Origin: Arsukibacterium tuosuense
Lineage (GTDB): Bacteria > Pseudomonadota > Gammaproteobacteria > Enterobacterales > Alteromonadaceae
NCBI RefSeq assembly: GCF_900215315.1
Contig: NZ_OBEB01000007.1
Coordinates: 124,001-188,000, forward strand
DNA length: 64,000 bases
Reading direction: 5' to 3'
The notes beneath the pieces were generated by a model. That model was not told where the DNA came from, did not search any database, and worked only from the letters and a program-made list of their open reading frames with translations. A program made the translations under genes and the position numbers. Below, piece after piece: positions 27,649-37,364 of the stretch (positions are counted from its first letter, which is position 1; every line of letters begins with the position of its first letter).

Positions 27649-28170
27649 GTGGCTAAACCTGCTATTTCATTGGCGGCCGACTGGCAATTGGCCAGCGCCG
27701 TTGCCTTGCCTCCTCTGCTACAGGCCTGGTTGCTGGAACCTGCCTCTCTGACAGCGAGGTTGAAACACCGTGCCCGCGATTTTCAGTTACAGGTGTTGCA
27801 ACAGCAGCAGCAAGCTTTACCTGCGTTTTTGCTACCATTGCTGCCGGATAGTCAGGTTGCTCAATGCCGTGAGGTACTAATGTCCTGTAACCAGCTGCCT
27901 TGTGTTTATGCACAAAGCTGGCTGCCTTTAAAGACGTTAGCCGCATTACGGCCACTTGCAGAACTTGGCGAGCAGCCGTTGGGTGAAGTAATTTTTCAGC
28001 AACAACATGTCAGGCGCAGTGCAGTCGAGGTTGCCAGGGTGCAATTGCACCAGCCGTTAGCTGCTGCCGTAGCGTCTGGAGAATACTGGGCCCGTCGTTC
28101 AGTATTTACCCTGGCTGGCCACCCGCTACTGGTTGCCGAAGTGTTTTTAGATGGAATACTGACACTATGA
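27649..28170 (+). CDS. ubiC: Chorismate lyase
   Basis: A 173-residue enzyme that converts chorismate to 4-hydroxybenzoate and pyruvate, the first step of ubiquinone synthesis. The start is GTG at 27649. Family features are CREVLMSCNQLPCVYAQSWLPL, PLGEVIFQ and the C-terminal YWARRSVFTLAGHPLLVAEVFL with the active-site arginine and glutamate. Its stop overlaps the ubiA start by four bases (ATGA), as in the ubiCA operon of E. coli. Confidence 0.92.
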   Translation: MAKPAISLAADWQLASAVALPPLLQAWLLEPASLTARLKHRARDFQLQVLQQQQQALPAFLLPLLPDSQVAQCREVLMSCNQLPCVYAQSWLPLKTLAALRPLAELGEQPLGEVIFQQQHVRRSAVEVARVQLHQPLAAAVASGEYWARRSVFTLAGHPLLVAEVFLDGILTL

Positions 28171-29042
28171 GTTGGCAGTTGAGCTGGCATCGCTGGCATG
28201 ATTACCGGCTGTTGATGCGGTTGGATAAACCTATTGGCATTTATTTGTTGTTGTGGCCTACCTGGTGGGCTTTATGGTTGGCCTCCGGGGGCGTGCCGGA
28301 ACCCGGCATGCTGGTTATTTTCAGTTTGGGTGTGATCCTGATGCGCTCAGCTGGCTGTGTTATCAATGATTATGCTGACCGCCACGTCGACGGCCTGGTC
28401 GAGCGCACCGCTCAGCGACCTTTGGCTCAGGGCAGGGTTACTGCGACGGAGGCCTTACAATTATTCAGTTTGCTGGTGATCCTTAGCGCAAGCTTATTGC
28501 TGTGGTTGAACTGGCAGACCGTGCTGCTGTCATTAGTCGCCTTACTGTTGGCTGCCGCCTATCCCTTTATGAAACGCTATACCCATTTACCCCAACTGGT
28601 GCTGGGGGCCGCATTCAGCTGGGGGATGCCGATGGCTTTTATGGCAATTCAGTTGCAGTTGCCAGCAGTAGTCTGGTATTTGTATTTGGCTAATTTATGC
28701 TGGACTGTCGCCTACGATACCTATTATGCGATGGTAGATAAGCCAGATGATGTTAAGGCGGGTATTAAATCAACCGCGATTTTATTTGGCAGGCAGGTGC
28801 TACCCATTATCGGTTTATTACAGCTGTTAACCTTACTATTGTTGGGGTATGTTGGGGTGCTGGCGCAGTTGAGTATGGTTTATTATGCCGCGCTCAGCTG
28901 TTGTTTGGTAGCATTTATCTATCAGTATCGACTGGCAGTTAGTAGCCGGGCAGGTTGTTTTCAGGCATTTTTACACAACCATTATGTCGGGTTACTGGTG
29001 TTTTCCGGTATCGCCCTCCATTATTTCTTTTTCAGTGCTTAG
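28167..29042 (+). CDS. ubiA: 4-hydroxybenzoate octaprenyltransferase
   Basis: A 291-residue membrane prenyltransferase adding the polyprenyl tail to 4-hydroxybenzoate. Both Asp-rich Mg-diphosphate motifs are visible: NDYADRHVDGLVERTAQRPL (about residues 67-86) and YDTYYAMVDKPDDVKAGIKS (about 187-206). Eight to nine membrane helices. It is translationally coupled to ubiC. Confidence 0.96.
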   Translation: MSWQLSWHRWHDYRLLMRLDKPIGIYLLLWPTWWALWLASGGVPEPGMLVIFSLGVILMRSAGCVINDYADRHVDGLVERTAQRPLAQGRVTATEALQLFSLLVILSASLLLWLNWQTVLLSLVALLLAAAYPFMKRYTHLPQLVLGAAFSWGMPMAFMAIQLQLPAVVWYLYLANLCWTVAYDTYYAMVDKPDDVKAGIKSTAILFGRQVLPIIGLLQLLTLLLLGYVGVLAQLSMVYYAALSCCLVAFIYQYRLAVSSRAGCFQAFLHNHYVGLLVFSGIALHYFFFSA

Positions 29043-29081
29043 CCGGATGGCTGCGCGTTAACTTGCCGCAGGTAAACATTA

Positions 29082-29516
29082 ATGAAAAATCGAATCCTTG
29101 CTTTATTATTGTCGCTGGTTACGGTTAGTGCCTGTGCCGCACCAGAAAATGACCAGCTGGTGAAGTTCCCGCAAGCAACAATTCAGCTTGCTGACGTTAC
29201 AAGGCCGGTACAGTTGGCTGATACCCCGGAATTACGCGAGCGAGGGTTGATGTTTCAGCAAAGTGCCGAGCCGGGTATGTTGTTATTGTACCCCGAACCG
29301 AGGTTGATTAGTCTTTGGATGCGCAATACCAACTTAGCGCTGGATGTGGCATTTATTGATCCACAATGGCGAATCATGGCAATAGAACAGCTGCATCCGC
29401 TGGATGAAACACCGGTATCGGCGCCATCTGCCGCGCTGGCTGCGCTGGAGATGCCGCGCGGCTGGTTTGCCGAGCACGACATTCAGCCGGGTGAAAAACT
29501 AATCTTGCTTCGCTGA
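29082..29516 (+). CDS. DUF192 family protein, secreted
   Basis: A 144-residue protein with a signal peptide ending VSAC, a possible lipobox, and a DUF192 domain: RERGLMFQQ, GMLLLYPEPRLISLWMRNT, LDVAFIDPQWRIM and EMPRGWFAEHDIQPGE. The family is widespread, small and beta-rich, with no firmly known function. It follows ubiA by 39 bases and converges on an oxygenase gene. Confidence 0.88.
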   Translation: MKNRILALLLSLVTVSACAAPENDQLVKFPQATIQLADVTRPVQLADTPELRERGLMFQQSAEPGMLLLYPEPRLISLWMRNTNLALDVAFIDPQWRIMAIEQLHPLDETPVSAPSAALAALEMPRGWFAEHDIQPGEKLILLR

Positions 29517-29540
29517 CTCTGCTCGTCAACCAGGGTAAGT

Positions 29541-30194
29541 TTAGCGACTGGGGTCAATAATACCGTTGATACTGTTATTGTGCCGGAACCAGCCAGCGAT
29601 ACTGTACCTGTCATCAACAGCGCTCAGCACTTCATGGGCAAAACGCTCGCTTTCAAATAGTACCAGACTACCCGCCTGCGGCTTTATACAACTCAGTATG
29701 GTGTCTTCAGGGCCATACAGTACTAACTCGCCGCCATTGTTAACATCATTGAGATAACTGACAGTGGTCAGCACCCGGTTGGAGCGGCCGCTGAACGCAT
29801 CGAAATGTTTCTGATAGAAGTCACCATGCTGATAGCAGGCAAAATGGCACTCGAAATCAAATAATCCAAGGAAAAACTGGCGGTTCAGTTGCAGCTGCAG
29901 TTGCTGCATTAACTGCAGATAGTGTTGCTGGGCTTCACTGTTGCCATCGAACCAATGTGTTTTATCACGACGGATCTGGCGGTTCAGGGTATGATCACGT
30001 GCCCGTCCCACGCCTGCCGGAGTTAACGTTGCATCATATCGTGCTTCATCCAGCAGCTGCTGATTTAAGCTCTGCGGCAGGAAGTCGGGAATAACAGTCC
30101 AGCCCTGCTGATAGAATTGGGTCAGCGTGACCGTGTCGTCAATAACAGCATTGCTTTCTCGCTGTGCCGCTATGCTAGTAACCAATTCAGTCAT
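29541..30194 (-). CDS. 2OG-Fe(II) oxygenase (prolyl-4-hydroxylase-like)
   Basis: A 217-residue oxygenase. The iron ligands are in YQKHFDAFSG (His-x-Asp) and ERFAHEVLS (distal His), and the 2-oxoglutarate-binding arginine is in DDRYSIAGWFRH. CHFACYQHGDFYQKH and LTTVSYLNDVNNGGELVLY follow the SM-20/PHD-like pattern. Close relatives act on ribosomal protein or elongation-factor prolines, but the target here is unknown. Confidence 0.88.
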   Translation of the reverse strand: MTELVTSIAAQRESNAVIDDTVTLTQFYQQGWTVIPDFLPQSLNQQLLDEARYDATLTPAGVGRARDHTLNRQIRRDKTHWFDGNSEAQQHYLQLMQQLQLQLNRQFFLGLFDFECHFACYQHGDFYQKHFDAFSGRSNRVLTTVSYLNDVNNGGELVLYGPEDTILSCIKPQAGSLVLFESERFAHEVLSAVDDRYSIAGWFRHNNSINGIIDPSR

Positions 30195-30370
30195 ATTTGC
30201 TTTCCTCGATACGAGGCTGCGTTTGTACGGGGTTGCCTATAACCTGTCTAACAAGAAAAACTTGTCTTAAGGATAAGTGTTTCTGGTGCGTATCATTTCA
30301 GGTTAGATTGGGCTAAAGCACATTTATCTGCGTAGCAACTGCTAAGGTTGAATGAAACAAGGATATCATC

Positions 30371-30961
30371 ATGCAAAAATATTTCTGGCAAAGCGCGGCG
30401 CTTGCAAGCGCCCTGACATTAATTGCTGGCTGCAGCCAGTCCATATCAGACTACACACAACTCACACCAGCACTGAAGCTGGATCGCTTTTTTCTGGGGG
30501 CCGGCCAGGCTTACGGGGTAATGCACGACTGGCGTGGTCAACAAAGCGTCCGTTTTGTTGCCGATCTATGCGGAGAGTGGCAACAGGGAAGCGGCGATTT
30601 ATATGAAGTCTTTTACTTCAGTGATGGCCGGGTAGAGCAGCGTCACTGGCAGCTGACCCAAAATGCAGACGGCGAGGTTCGGGGTACAGCTGGTGATGTG
30701 GTCGGGGAAGCTACCGGCCAGTTGGCGGGCAACAGTTTGTATTGGCAGTACGTGCTGCGGATCCCCTATGACGGCGATACCCTGGATGTAACCGTAAAGG
30801 ACTGGCTGCACCTGGTTGATGAAAAAAATCTGATTAACCGAACTACACTACATAAATTCGGTTTTAAGGTTGCGGAGCTGACCCTATCTATTCAGCAACT
30901 TGACGCCAACGCCGATTGCTCAGCATTAAAGCAGCAAGTTGCCGAAATTGCCGCAGATTAA
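30371..30961 (+). CDS. DUF3833 lipoprotein
   Basis: A 196-residue lipoprotein: signal peptide with lipobox LIAGC (Cys21), then a DUF3833 domain (LDRFFLGAGQAYGVMHDWRG, FYFSDGRVEQRHW, WLHLVDEKNLINRTTLHKFGF). The family, common in gammaproteobacteria, has no known function. The start at 30371 follows AAGGATATC; a second frame start at 30352 is a shadow. Its end overlaps the convergent DUF4136 gene by four bases. Confidence 0.87.
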   Translation: MQKYFWQSAALASALTLIAGCSQSISDYTQLTPALKLDRFFLGAGQAYGVMHDWRGQQSVRFVADLCGEWQQGSGDLYEVFYFSDGRVEQRHWQLTQNADGEVRGTAGDVVGEATGQLAGNSLYWQYVLRIPYDGDTLDVTVKDWLHLVDEKNLINRTTLHKFGFKVAELTLSIQQLDANADCSALKQQVAEIAAD

Positions 30962-31548
30962 CGACCCGATAGTGGGAATTGTTCAAAAATCAGAGCAACA
31001 GTGCGAGCGGCGGCTTCGCGCGGCTGCTCTAAATCTTTCTGTTTCAACGTGCCCTCTGCAATTCCTTCCCAGATTAACTGACGTTCAGACGCATCTACAA
31101 TATCGATATTAACTGTGCCGACTTTGTAGTGCACGGTGCTGACATCATTGCTATATACCGGAAAACCAGCGTACACAATACCGCGCCGATAGTGATAGTA
31201 GCCATAATGATAACTGGTTGTCGGAATGCTGCGGGTATCTGAACGGTTGGCTACATTCGAATTAAAGTTAACCAGCAATTGGGGGTCCGATTCAACGTAA
31301 CGGTAGCCCCTGGCAGTCAGCTCCGCGCTGATTGCATCCTTAAAATGCTGAGTGACTAAAGTGGTATAGCCGGCCCTGTCAGTTGCCAGTTCAGAAACGA
31401 AGGAAAAAGTCTGATACTGACTAAAGTTAATGTTAGGAGCTTGATCAGAGCGAACTTTTGGGCCACTGCTGCATGCTGTAAGGGCCAGCGCTATAATTGC
31501 TGCCGTTAAAAATTTACTTCTTTGGATGAAGTTTGGTCGCGTTGTCAT
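30958..31548 (-). CDS. DUF4136 lipoprotein
   Basis: A 196-residue lipoprotein with lipobox LTACS (Cys near residue 26), then a DUF4136 domain: INFSQYQTFSFVSE, AISAELTARGYRYVESDPQLLVNF and YKVGTVNIDIVDASERQLIWEG. Members are envelope lipoproteins of unknown role. The start precedes a weak ribosome binding site (GAGGATAGT). Confidence 0.87.
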   Translation of the reverse strand: MTTRPNFIQRSKFLTAAIIALALTACSSGPKVRSDQAPNINFSQYQTFSFVSELATDRAGYTTLVTQHFKDAISAELTARGYRYVESDPQLLVNFNSNVANRSDTRSIPTTSYHYGYYHYRRGIVYAGFPVYSNDVSTVHYKVGTVNIDIVDASERQLIWEGIAEGTLKQKDLEQPREAAARTVALIFEQFPLSGR

Positions 31549-31839
31549 TATTACTATCCTCTGGTTACATCCTGTTCAGTACGACAGGCTGCTTGTCATT
31601 AAGTTGCGCGGATTAAATCAGTAAGCGGTTGGTGAATGATTGCAGCTGTATCGGTAATTTGCCAACTCTGATATTTATTATGGCATGCTAAGTGTGGTAA
31701 AACAGTTGCTGACAAAATACACAATAGCGTTAGCTATCAGTCTCAAGTCATATTACACTTATTGATAAAGTGCGACAGGGATCTCGGCACAACAATGATA
31801 GTATGCAGCCGGGTCGGCTGTTCAATTCGAGACCAGAAC

Positions 31840-33078
31840 ATGAATGCAGTGAAAAAAAATAATAACAACAACGAGCAACAGCTCGCAGCTGAACTTGAAA
31901 ATCAAGCCCAGCAACAACTTGCCGCCAGTCTTGCTGACTTCGGCAAGCAGCTGATGAATGAACAACAGCAGTTGTTGCAAGGCTACAGCGCCCAAATCCT
32001 GGCAAAATCACAAAGCCAGTGGCAACAACGGTTAATAGAACAGGAACAAGCTTATCAGAAGTTGTTTAAAGACTGGCAGCAAACTAAGCAGCAACTTGAT
32101 TTAGCCGTGCCGGTAGCCAGTGCTGATAATCAGGAACTGGACAGTCTTAAACAAAAAACTGCTGAGACAACCAAACAAATGGCGGCACTTGCTGCTGAGT
32201 TAAAGAAGGCGCAACAACACAATACCACCCTCAGTGAACGGGAAATCAACCTTGAGCAACAGCTTGCTGAGTTGACTAAAGAACTACAGCTTGAACAGCA
32301 TAAAGCTCAGCATTTTGAAAAGGCGTTAAAAGCGGCTCAACAAAGCGCAGCTGACCCTGAGGAGCTTACCCAATTGCGGTCAGACCTCGAGCAAGCCCGG
32401 GCTCAGGCGCATGAAAGCAAGCTTGAGTTACAACAGCTGAAAACAAGTTTACAACAGCAACAACAAGAGCAGCAGCAAAGTGAGCATCAACTGGCAGAAC
32501 TAAATCAACGCTACCAGGCATTGCAGCAAGAAGCTGAGCAACAAACCCAGGCACAACAAGATAAACTGCAGGCGCTGGCTAAAAGCCAGCAACAAGTTCG
32601 CGATTTAGAACAGCAATTGGCAGAACGGGACCAGCAGCTTAGCGAGCAACAACAAGAGCATGGCGAACTGAAAGCGCAGCTCGCTGAGCTAGAAGCGCAT
32701 AGTGAAGCTTTGCAAGCACAAATTAATGAGTTTGAGCAACACCGCAGCGAACTGGCTGATAGCAGCGCAGAGTTGGGCTCAGAGCTAACCCGGTTACAGG
32801 CAGAGTTTGTTAATATTAATGAGCTGTTAAGTCAGAGCCAGAGCCGCAGTAAAAAGTTGGAAACCCAATTAGAGCATGCAGTTAACCGGCAACAAGCCGC
32901 AGAGCAGAAGCAGCAAAGCGAGGCTGATCAGAGCCGTGAAATGATCCGGCAGTTACGATCTCAACTTGCAGAACAGGATGAAAACAACCAGCATCAGATT
33001 AGCGAGCTTGAACAAAAAATTATGGAGTACAAACTTAAGTTTGAATATGCTCAAAAACAACTTGCTGTATCGGGTTAA
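31840..33078 (+). CDS. Glutamine-rich coiled-coil protein
   Basis: A 412-residue protein, unknown family. The chosen start is ATG 31840 (MNAVKKNNNNNEQQ); a TTG at 31762 would add 26 residues of different character. Nearly the whole length is predicted coiled coil with heptads rich in Gln, Glu, Leu and Ala, such as LEQQLAELTKELQLEQHKAQ. There is no signal peptide, membrane helix or globular domain, so it is probably a cytosolic structural or scaffold protein. It lies upstream of the DUF416 gene on the same strand, with a 29-base gap holding a small palindrome. Its composition makes homology by sequence search unreliable. Confidence 0.75.
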   Translation: MNAVKKNNNNNEQQLAAELENQAQQQLAASLADFGKQLMNEQQQLLQGYSAQILAKSQSQWQQRLIEQEQAYQKLFKDWQQTKQQLDLAVPVASADNQELDSLKQKTAETTKQMAALAAELKKAQQHNTTLSEREINLEQQLAELTKELQLEQHKAQHFEKALKAAQQSAADPEELTQLRSDLEQARAQAHESKLELQQLKTSLQQQQQEQQQSEHQLAELNQRYQALQQEAEQQTQAQQDKLQALAKSQQQVRDLEQQLAERDQQLSEQQQEHGELKAQLAELEAHSEALQAQINEFEQHRSELADSSAELGSELTRLQAEFVNINELLSQSQSRSKKLETQLEHAVNRQQAAEQKQQSEADQSREMIRQLRSQLAEQDENNQHQISELEQKIMEYKLKFEYAQKQLAVSG

Positions 33079-33107
33079 CGCCGGGCGTTAATCCGTTTTG
33101 GAGTGCT

Positions 33108-33710
33108 ATGAAAGAAAAGGCAAATAACTTCCAGCTAATGCGTGAGCTGGGGTTCTATCAACAGGCTGCTATTGCAGCCTGTTTGCTTGAGCGCATGTTA
33201 CCTAATTATCAGTTGTTCAGTGAAGTCAGTGAATTTGGCGATAGTGCAGCGCTCAGACATATGCTGGACCTAAGCTGGGAGTGGCTAACAGTAAAGAAAG
33301 CAAAAATTAACTTCCCGCGCCTTGCTGAGGAGTTGGAACCACTTATCCCTGAAGTTAATCATTTCTCCATGTTTGGCGTATTCCCGGCAGTAGATTGTGC
33401 CACCGCGCTGGATGCGATGTTTAATGGTATCAGTCAGCAAGATAGCAGCGAATTTATTAATGTCGCGAAAATATCTCAGGCAACAGTGGCCCGGCTAATA
33501 GAGCATCAGGCCGAAGATGAAGATATAACCTCAGAAAATGAGCTAAAAAAGCACGTCAGAGACCACCCGTTAATGGCTTATGAAATGGAATGCCTGGCCG
33601 AACTTATCGAGCTGGTTAGCCCGATGAAACAGATAGAGCGGCAGCAGATGCTGCAGTTAAAAGCCTGGGTGCAAGAGCAGGGCCTGACAAATCTGGGTAT
33701 GGAGTTTTAA
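33108..33710 (+). CDS. YjaG family protein (DUF416)
   Basis: A 200-residue, largely helical cytosolic protein of the DUF416/YjaG family: ACLLERMLPNYQLFSEVSEFGD, LDLSWEWLTVKKAKINF, MFGVFPAVDCATALDAMFNG and HPLMAYEMECLAELIELV. In E. coli yjaG is next to hupA; function unknown. The start follows TTGGAG. It converges with rsmD, with one base between the two stop codons. Confidence 0.88.
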   Translation: MKEKANNFQLMRELGFYQQAAIAACLLERMLPNYQLFSEVSEFGDSAALRHMLDLSWEWLTVKKAKINFPRLAEELEPLIPEVNHFSMFGVFPAVDCATALDAMFNGISQQDSSEFINVAKISQATVARLIEHQAEDEDITSENELKKHVRDHPLMAYEMECLAELIELVSPMKQIERQQMLQLKAWVQEQGLTNLGMEF

Positions 33711-33711
33711 T

Positions 33712-34305
33712 TTAAAGCTGCTTTGACCATAAACGATATGCCAGCTGGCCGGCTACTTTTTCTTTTAGTAGTCTCCAGCTGGCAGGCACCTCTGCCAGAG
33801 GCAGCTCTTTCTCCGTTTCCAGATAAATTATTGCGCCAGGACTTAGCCAGCCTTGTTGTTCCAGCAACTGACAGCAGGGAATCGCCAGGTTTTGCCGAAA
33901 AGGTGGGTCTACCAACACTATCTGATATTGGCGGTGTGCCGGTTGGGCCAGATAATGTAAACAATCGCTGTTTAACACCTCAGCCTGACTGACGTTAAAA
34001 CTGGTCAGCAGCGCTTGCAGCCGTTTGGCCTGAGCCGGATCTTTTTCAACCAGAGTGGCATAGCCCGCATAGCGTGATAACGCCTCAAAAGCCAGTGCAC
34101 CAGAGCCGCTGAAACAGTCCAGCACTGTACTGTCGGTGATATCGTGCATCAACCAGTTAAATAAGGTCTCTTTTACCCGATCGGTAGTTGGCCGTAAGCC
34201 GGTCACATCGGCAACAGGTAAACGCCGGCCCCGCCACTGACCGCTGATAATCCGGACAAAACCGGGTTGGCCGGTTTTGCTTTTGGCGGTTTTAGCTTGT
34301 TTCAT
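33712..34305 (-). CDS. rsmD: 16S rRNA (guanine(966)-N(2))-methyltransferase
   Basis: A 197-residue SAM-dependent methyltransferase acting on G966 of 16S rRNA. Motifs: RIISGQWRGRRLPV, GLRPTTDRVKETLFNWL, the SAM loop LDCFSGSGALAFEALSR (about residues 61-77) and the catalytic VLVDPPF. It diverges from ftsY, the standard gammaproteobacterial arrangement. Confidence 0.95.
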   Translation of the reverse strand: MKQAKTAKSKTGQPGFVRIISGQWRGRRLPVADVTGLRPTTDRVKETLFNWLMHDITDSTVLDCFSGSGALAFEALSRYAGYATLVEKDPAQAKRLQALLTSFNVSQAEVLNSDCLHYLAQPAHRQYQIVLVDPPFRQNLAIPCCQLLEQQGWLSPGAIIYLETEKELPLAEVPASWRLLKEKVAGQLAYRLWSKQL

Positions 34306-34386
34306 CGTTTCCGTTTTGCCTGTGAGTTAAAGGTGATAGTATTGACAACAATTTTATCCTGAATATTGCCTTCGACACAAAAGCTT

Positions 34387-35637
34387 ATGACAAAACAGAA
34401 AAATCTTTTCTCCTGGCTTGGCCTTGGTAAAAAAACAGCAGAGCCGGAAACGGACCCAAAAAAACAGCCTGCAAAAGCTGAGACAGACACCAAGGCAACG
34501 CCTGGCGGGTCTGGTGCTGAACCCAAATCCGAAAAAAACGCGGTGACAGAATCGCCCGAATTAGCCGATAAACCGCAGGCTGCTCAGTCCGACGGGCCGG
34601 TAGCGACACAAAACGATGCTGCTGAGGCTACGGTTACTGCTGTTTTAGAGTCGGCTAGTCAATCACCACAACTTGCCGCTACAAGTGAGCCCATTACAGC
34701 AACGCCAGCTAAGAAAGCAAGTTTTTTCAGTCGTTTGCGACAGGGGTTGACCAAGACCAGCCAGAATCTTGGTGATGGTCTGGCCGGTTTATTCAGTGGC
34801 AAAAAAATTGATGATGAACTTTATGAGGAACTGGAAACTCAGTTGCTGATGGCCGACGTGGGTATGGACACTACTCAGAAGCTGATTACTCAGCTGACCC
34901 AACATGCAAATCGCAGAGCCTTAAAAGATGCCGGCTTGTTGTTTAGTCAGCTGCAGCTGGATATGGCTGCGTTATTGGCCAAAGTGGAACAACCTCTGGT
35001 CGCCAGTAATCCTGCAGGCCCTTTTGTTATTCTAATGGTCGGTGTTAACGGCGTTGGTAAAACTACCACTATCGGTAAAATGGCACAGCAATTCCGCCAG
35101 CAGGGTAAATCCGTTATGTTGGCCGCAGGTGACACCTTCCGGGCTGCTGCGGTAGAGCAACTGCAGGTTTGGGGTGAGCGCAATGCCATTCCGGTTATTG
35201 CTCAGCAGACTGGGGCAGATAGTGCTTCGGTTATTTTCGATGCTTATCAGGCAGCAAAAGCCCGCAAAGTGGATATCTTAATTGCTGATACGGCAGGTCG
35301 TCTGCAAAACAAAGCGCATTTGATGGAAGAATTAAAGAAAATAGTCCGGGTGTTACAGAAAATAGACGGGGCTGCACCGCATGAGGTTATGCTGACACTT
35401 GATGCGGGTACCGGTCAGAATGCGTTAAGTCAGGCCAAGTTATTTAATGAAGCCGTGCCTCTGACCGGCATTACCCTGACTAAGCTGGATGGCACCGCGA
35501 AAGGCGGGGTGATATTTGCCATTGCTAATCAGTTCACCGTACCTATTCGTTATATTGGCGTGGGTGAGGCCATAGACGACTTACGCCAATTCAACAGTCA
35601 GGACTTTATTAAAGCCTTGTTTAGTAAGGAACACTAA
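34387..35637 (+). CDS. ftsY: Signal recognition particle receptor FtsY
   Basis: A 416-residue SRP receptor GTPase. The start is ATG 34387 (MTKQKNLFSWLGLGKK, the usual amphipathic opening); a TTG seven codons earlier is less likely. An acidic, low-complexity A domain (to about 110) precedes the N domain and the G domain: GVNGVGKT (219-226), DTFRAAAVEQL, DTAGRLQNK and TKLDGTAKGG. It targets ribosomes making membrane proteins to SecYEG. The spacing to ftsE is two bases. Confidence 0.96.
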   Translation: MTKQKNLFSWLGLGKKTAEPETDPKKQPAKAETDTKATPGGSGAEPKSEKNAVTESPELADKPQAAQSDGPVATQNDAAEATVTAVLESASQSPQLAATSEPITATPAKKASFFSRLRQGLTKTSQNLGDGLAGLFSGKKIDDELYEELETQLLMADVGMDTTQKLITQLTQHANRRALKDAGLLFSQLQLDMAALLAKVEQPLVASNPAGPFVILMVGVNGVGKTTTIGKMAQQFRQQGKSVMLAAGDTFRAAAVEQLQVWGERNAIPVIAQQTGADSASVIFDAYQAAKARKVDILIADTAGRLQNKAHLMEELKKIVRVLQKIDGAAPHEVMLTLDAGTGQNALSQAKLFNEAVPLTGITLTKLDGTAKGGVIFAIANQFTVPIRYIGVGEAIDDLRQFNSQDFIKALFSKEH

Positions 35638-35639
35638 CC

Positions 35640-36323
35640 ATGCTGCAGTTTGATCAGGTCAGTAAAAGTTATCCCGGTGGTTTTGTTGCGCTGGACCGCA
35701 TCAGTTTCAGGCTGGAGAAAGGCGAAATGGCTTTTCTTACCGGTCATTCTGGCGCGGGCAAAAGCACATTACTAAAACTGATCAGCCTGATTGAACGCCC
35801 CAGTGCTGGCAGGGTTTTAATTAATGATATTGAGTTAAGTCGGATAAAGCGCAGCCAGATCCCTTATGTTCGGCGCGATGTTGGCATTATTTTTCAAAAT
35901 CACCGTCTGCTGATGAACCATACTGTGTTTGATAATGTGGCGTTACCCTTAGTGATTGAAGGCTTTACCGGCAAAGAGATGGTTAAGCGGGTACATGCAG
36001 CGCTGGATAAAGTAGGGTTACTGGATAAAGTACGCTGCTTACCGGCTACGCTATCGGGCGGTGAACAGCAGCGGGTTGGTATTGCCCGGGCGGTGGTTAA
36101 CAAGCCGCCGTTATTGTTAGCAGATGAGCCTACCGGCAACCTGGATCCAGACTTATCGAAAGACACCATGCGGGTATTTGAAGCCTTTAATCAGGTTGGG
36201 GTATCGGTATTGGTGGCGACCCATGATCTTGGCCTGGTAGCGCGGATGAAGTATCGCACCCTTACCCTGAAACATGGCCGGATGATTAACGACGGTTTGT
36301 TACAATATCAGGAGCCGGTATGA
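35640..36323 (+). CDS. ftsE: Cell division ATP-binding protein FtsE
   Basis: A 227-residue ABC ATPase of the FtsEX complex, which drives amidase activation at the septum. Walker [10 protein letters not shown] (about 35-43), signature LSGGEQQR, Walker [13 protein letters not shown] and the switch histidine in VLVATHD are intact. It overlaps ftsX by four bases and its partner EnvC is also encoded in this window (39234-40397). Confidence 0.96.
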   Translation: MLQFDQVSKSYPGGFVALDRISFRLEKGEMAFLTGHSGAGKSTLLKLISLIERPSAGRVLINDIELSRIKRSQIPYVRRDVGIIFQNHRLLMNHTVFDNVALPLVIEGFTGKEMVKRVHAALDKVGLLDKVRCLPATLSGGEQQRVGIARAVVNKPPLLLADEPTGNLDPDLSKDTMRVFEAFNQVGVSVLVATHDLGLVARMKYRTLTLKHGRMINDGLLQYQEPV

Positions 36324-37300
36324 GTATTTTGTTCACCGGCAGAGCAACCGGGGCTGCGGCTAAAAAAATTAGTTTATTGCGTCGTTTTATTATGTTCTGG
36401 CTTAACCATGCGCGTCAGGCAGTCGCCAGCCTCGGTGAGTTATGGCGGACGCCTTCTGCATCCATTTTAACCATCGCGGTACTGGGAGTCAGTTTAACAT
36501 TGCCGGCAACTTTACATTTGCTGGTGAAAAATATGCAGCAAATCAGCAGCAGCTTTACTCAGGCAGCAGAGATAAGTCTCTATATTCGTGAACAAACTCC
36601 TGCTAATCAGGTGCAAAGCCTGGTTGCTATTTTACAGGCAGACCGTGATGTTGCAGAGGTTATTTTTGTTAGTAAGCAACAGGCGATGACAGAGTTCCAG
36701 CAAATATCCGGATTTGGTGCAGCGCTTAATTATCTGGAGAGTAACCCCTTGCCTGATCTTATCCGGGTGTTGCCAAAGAACACTGCACCACAAGCAGCTG
36801 AAACGTTGCTGCAGCGGTTAAGTAGCGAGCGGATAGTGGATTTTGCCAAGTTGGATATTGACTGGTTAACCCGGTTAAACGCTATTGTCAGTATGTTGCA
36901 ACAAGCCGTGGCGATTATAGCGCTGCTGCTGTTAAGCGCTGTGTTACTGATTGTGGGCAACACTATTCGTTTATCGATTATGAATAAAAAAGATGAAATC
37001 GAAGTAATGAAACTGGTTGGTGCCACCGATGCCTTTATTCAACGACCTTTCTTATATACCGGTGTCTGGTTTGGTATTTTTGGTGGTTTGCTGGCTTTCC
37101 TGGTGGTGGAGTTAATGTTGTGGTGGCTGCAAGGCGCTATCAGTAATGTCACTGCATTGTATAAAAGTGATTTCAGTTTGATGGCTATGAGCTTCCAAGA
37201 GTTTATTGGCTTACTGCTGATTGCCGTGCTACTTGGTCTTGCTGGTTCATATTTATCAGTACGTCGCCACATCAGTGCGATCGAGCCTACCGGACCGTAA
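36320..37300 (+). CDS. ftsX: Cell division protein FtsX
   Basis: A 326-residue inner-membrane protein with four helices: one near residue 50 (ASILTIAVLGVSLTLPATLHLL), a periplasmic domain (about 75-190) that binds EnvC, and three C-terminal helices. NTIRLSIMNKKDEIEVMKLVGATDAFIQRPFL is the family signature (here in part). Overlaps ftsE by four bases. Confidence 0.95.
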   Translation: MSILFTGRATGAAAKKISLLRRFIMFWLNHARQAVASLGELWRTPSASILTIAVLGVSLTLPATLHLLVKNMQQISSSFTQAAEISLYIREQTPANQVQSLVAILQADRDVAEVIFVSKQQAMTEFQQISGFGAALNYLESNPLPDLIRVLPKNTAPQAAETLLQRLSSERIVDFAKLDIDWLTRLNAIVSMLQQAVAIIALLLLSAVLLIVGNTIRLSIMNKKDEIEVMKLVGATDAFIQRPFLYTGVWFGIFGGLLAFLVVELMLWWLQGAISNVTALYKSDFSLMAMSFQEFIGLLLIAVLLGLAGSYLSVRRHISAIEPTGP

Positions 37301-37364
37301 TAATAATTAATTATTAAAGTCTCTTTTTTAGAATAACCAGATCTTTAAAACTTTTAATCGACAA

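Noticed and set aside
30240..30300. AT-rich stretch resembling a Fur box before the oxygenase and lipoprotein genes
   Set aside because: Too few matches to the 19-base Fur consensus to support.
31861..33060. CAA/CAG-rich low-complexity tract
   Set aside because: It encodes a coiled coil with varied codons; no tandem unit repeats, so not a VNTR.
33075..33091. TTAACGC...GCGTTAA palindrome after the coiled-coil gene
   Set aside because: Short, with no T-tract, and the downstream gene starts close by; could be chance.
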